Source: Lachnospiraceae bacterium
GTDB taxonomy: Bacteria; Bacillota; Clostridia; Lachnospirales; Lachnospiraceae
DNA length: 64,000 bases
Assembly: GCA_015056925.1 (NCBI GenBank)
Contig: SVFJ01000003.1
Coordinates: forward strand, 22,258 to 86,257
Direction: 5' to 3'
In this document: positions 62,701 to 64,000 of the stretch, in pieces
Layout: each line of letters opens with the position of its first letter
How positions within the stretch are numbered: position 1 is the stretch's first letter
The notes under the pieces: model-generated
The model's input: the letters and a program-made list of their open reading frames with translations, nothing else
What the model was told of the DNA's origin: nothing
Databases searched by the model: none
Made by a program: the position numbers and the translations under genes

Positions 62701-63726
62701 ATGGAAAAAAGAGAGTTTGATTTATTAGCGCTTGGTGAGATTTTGTTACGTTTATCTCCGACTGTCAATGAGCGTCTGACACGTGGTGAGTCATTCCAGA
62801 AGCAGGCGGGAGGAGCTGAGCTGAACGTAGTATCGGGAACATCACTTCTTGGCTTGAGAACAGGTATTATTTCAAGAGTACCGGAGAATGATTTAGGTAG
62901 ATATATCCAGAACAGAGTACGTTTTAGTGGTGTCAGTGATGACTATTTGGTATATGATAAGAGTAAGGATTCCAGACTTGGTATTTACTATTACGAGTAT
63001 GGTGCACATCCAAGAAAGCCTAATGTTATTTACGATAGAAAGAATACCGCATTTGCGGATATCAGTATTGATGATTTCCCGGAAGAGATGTATAAGGCAA
63101 CCAGATGCTTCCATACGACAGGTATTACACTTGCTCTTGGAGAGAAGACACGTAAGACAGCTATCGAGATGATGAAGCGTTTTAAGGAGAACGGAACTCT
63201 GATTTCCTTTGATGTTAACTTTAGAGCAAATCTTTGGTCAGGTCCTGAGGCAAAGGAATGTATCGAGAGCATTTTACCATATGTAGATATTTTCTTCTGT
63301 TCAGAGGATACAGCCAGATTGACATTCCTTAAGGAAGGTTCTGTTCAGGATATGATGAAGAGCTTTACTAAGGATTATCCGATTAGTGTGGTTGCAGCGA
63401 CACAGCGTATTGTACATTCTCCTAAGGTTCATTCCTTTGGTTCGGTTATCTATGATGCAAAGTCTGATACCTTTATGCAGGAGGATGCATATGAGAATAT
63501 CGATGTTGTAGATAGAATCGGTAGTGGTGATGCGTATATATCAGGTGCTTTATACGGATTGCTTGCTCATAATATGGACTGCAAGAAGGCTATGGAGTAT
63601 GGTAATGCAACAGCAGCTGTTAAGAACACTATCCCGGGCGACTTACCGTCTTCAGACTTGAAGGAGATTGATTCTATTATTAAGAATCATCAGTCTACCG
63701 GTCCACAGCTTGAGATGAACCGTTAA
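62701..63726 (+). CDS. PfkB-family sugar kinase (KDG kinase-like)
   Basis: The protein of 341 residues begins FDLLALGEILLRLSPTVNER, with FQKQAGGAELNVVSG as the PfkB N-terminal sugar-binding motif. It ends with VVDRIGSGDAYISGALYGLL, the GXGD anion hole and catalytic Asp. The pattern resembles 2-keto-3-deoxygluconate kinases, which act in hexuronate breakdown; fructokinase activity is possible. ATG 62701 or ATG 62689 may be used, since GGAAAGG at 62681-62687 is far from one and close to the other. A cre site and its own promoter point to carbon catabolite control. No aldolase is seen beside it. Confidence 0.9.
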   Translation: MEKREFDLLALGEILLRLSPTVNERLTRGESFQKQAGGAELNVVSGTSLLGLRTGIISRVPENDLGRYIQNRVRFSGVSDDYLVYDKSKDSRLGIYYYEYGAHPRKPNVIYDRKNTAFADISIDDFPEEMYKATRCFHTTGITLALGEKTRKTAIEMMKRFKENGTLISFDVNFRANLWSGPEAKECIESILPYVDIFFCSEDTARLTFLKEGSVQDMMKSFTKDYPISVVAATQRIVHSPKVHSFGSVIYDAKSDTFMQEDAYENIDVVDRIGSGDAYISGALYGLLAHNMDCKKAMEYGNATAAVKNTIPGDLPSSDLKEIDSIIKNHQSTGPQLEMNR

Positions 63727-63743
63727 TTACATATCAGAAGTAT

Positions 63744-63779
63744 AAAGGTCTGCCGCATGTGAGTGCGACAGACCTTTTT
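63744..63779 (+). terminator. Terminator after the sugar kinase
   Basis: AAAGGTCTG (63744-63752) pairs with CAGACCTTT (63769-63777), with an inner CGCA/TGCG stem, and is followed by T residues. Confidence 0.92.
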
Positions 63780-64000
63780 CGCCAAATTCGGGTTTGTCGA
63801 GCTAACGGACGGCACTTTGCCCTTCTCCACGAAACGGTCTATGGTTTAACGCAAAAGTAGACGCTACGAGTATAGTTTTTCTAAGCGTTTTTATTTAGGG
63901 AGTCTAAGACATACGCAACCGACACATATTCGGCGTCCATGCCTCACTATGTGTCTGCCGCCTTCATCCAAGCGGCGGCTTGCTATATACTTTAAAACGC
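63780..64000. other. Hairpin-rich non-coding stretch at the window end
   Basis: No convincing coding frame is seen. Inverted repeats include GACACATA/TATGTGTC (63921-63955) with an inner GGC/GCC stem and GCCGCC/GGCGGC (63957-63979). GCGTTTT (63885-63891) is complementary to AAAACGC at the very end (63994-64000), so these hairpins could be enclosed by a closing stem. Base composition is richer in GC than the surrounding gaps. It may be a non-coding RNA or another palindromic repeat element; the window ends before it can be judged. Confidence 0.4.

Overview
The window looks like a chromosome segment of a low-GC Gram-positive anaerobe of the Clostridia, most like the Lachnospiraceae. Supporting signs are AGGAGG-type ribosome binding sites, consensus TTGACA/TATAAT promoters, a CcpA-type cre site, membrane-anchored GH25 lysozymes, an LCP-family ligase, a DUF3793 gene next to a flavodoxin, and a Csp-like subtilase. 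No rRNA, tRNA, IS element or CRISPR array was recognised. The assignment rests on gene content and sequence style only.

The first 45 kb is a very large surface-polysaccharide locus, almost all on the plus strand. Positions 1-17.2 kb form a Wzx/Wzy-type unit: a polymerase-like membrane protein, an initiating polyprenyl-phosphate sugar transferase, several GT4/DUF4422 glycosyltransferases, a radical SAM/SPASM enzyme, a flippase, an MBOAT O-acyltransferase with two SGNH partners, a PAP2 phosphatase and a (possibly split) DUF6077-like membrane protein. A 5 x 94 bp tandem array of hairpins follows (17.17-17.64 kb), then a secreted BspA-like protein and a convergent SGNH protein. Positions 20.0-37.3 kb form an ABC-export unit: a TM-anchored GH25 enzyme with a highly acidic cytoplasmic tail, rmlB, rmlA, a second GH25 enzyme, rmlC, an ABC permease and an ATPase with a C-terminal extension. 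Next come a methyltransferase-kinase fusion resembling the chain terminator WbdD and three large GT2 enzymes. Positions 37.5-45.4 kb add phosphoglucomutase, three more GT2 enzymes, a second initiating sugar transferase and an LCP ligase with a polybasic tail. Together these genes could supply dTDP-sugars, build and cap chains, export them and attach them to the wall. No rmlD is seen in the window.

Positions 45.4-56.9 kb hold general genes: a ClpX with an acidic N-terminal extension, a soluble GGDEF-EAL protein with a LamG-like C-terminus (minus strand), a Csp-like subtilase that has lost two catalytic residues, a lipoprotein, an acyltransferase-3 protein and HtrA (both minus strand). A 161 bp cloverleaf-like palindromic element lies upstream of a flavodoxin-DUF3793-ZIP transporter operon.

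Positions 56.9-60.7 kb hold what I consider the most interesting system: four SUKH (SMI1/KNR4) proteins arranged with a shared approximately 95-residue helical module L. The module appears fused to SUKH, as a free small gene, and fused to a GHH/HNH-type nuclease. The units read [SUKH-L], [SUKH][L], [SUKH][SUKH][L-nuclease]. Each has its own promoter, and two of the promoters have dyads at or near them. It looks like a polymorphic-toxin immunity array without an export domain. The last 3 kb holds a GH43 glycosidase and a PfkB-family sugar kinase under cre control, ending in a hairpin-rich stretch at the window edge.
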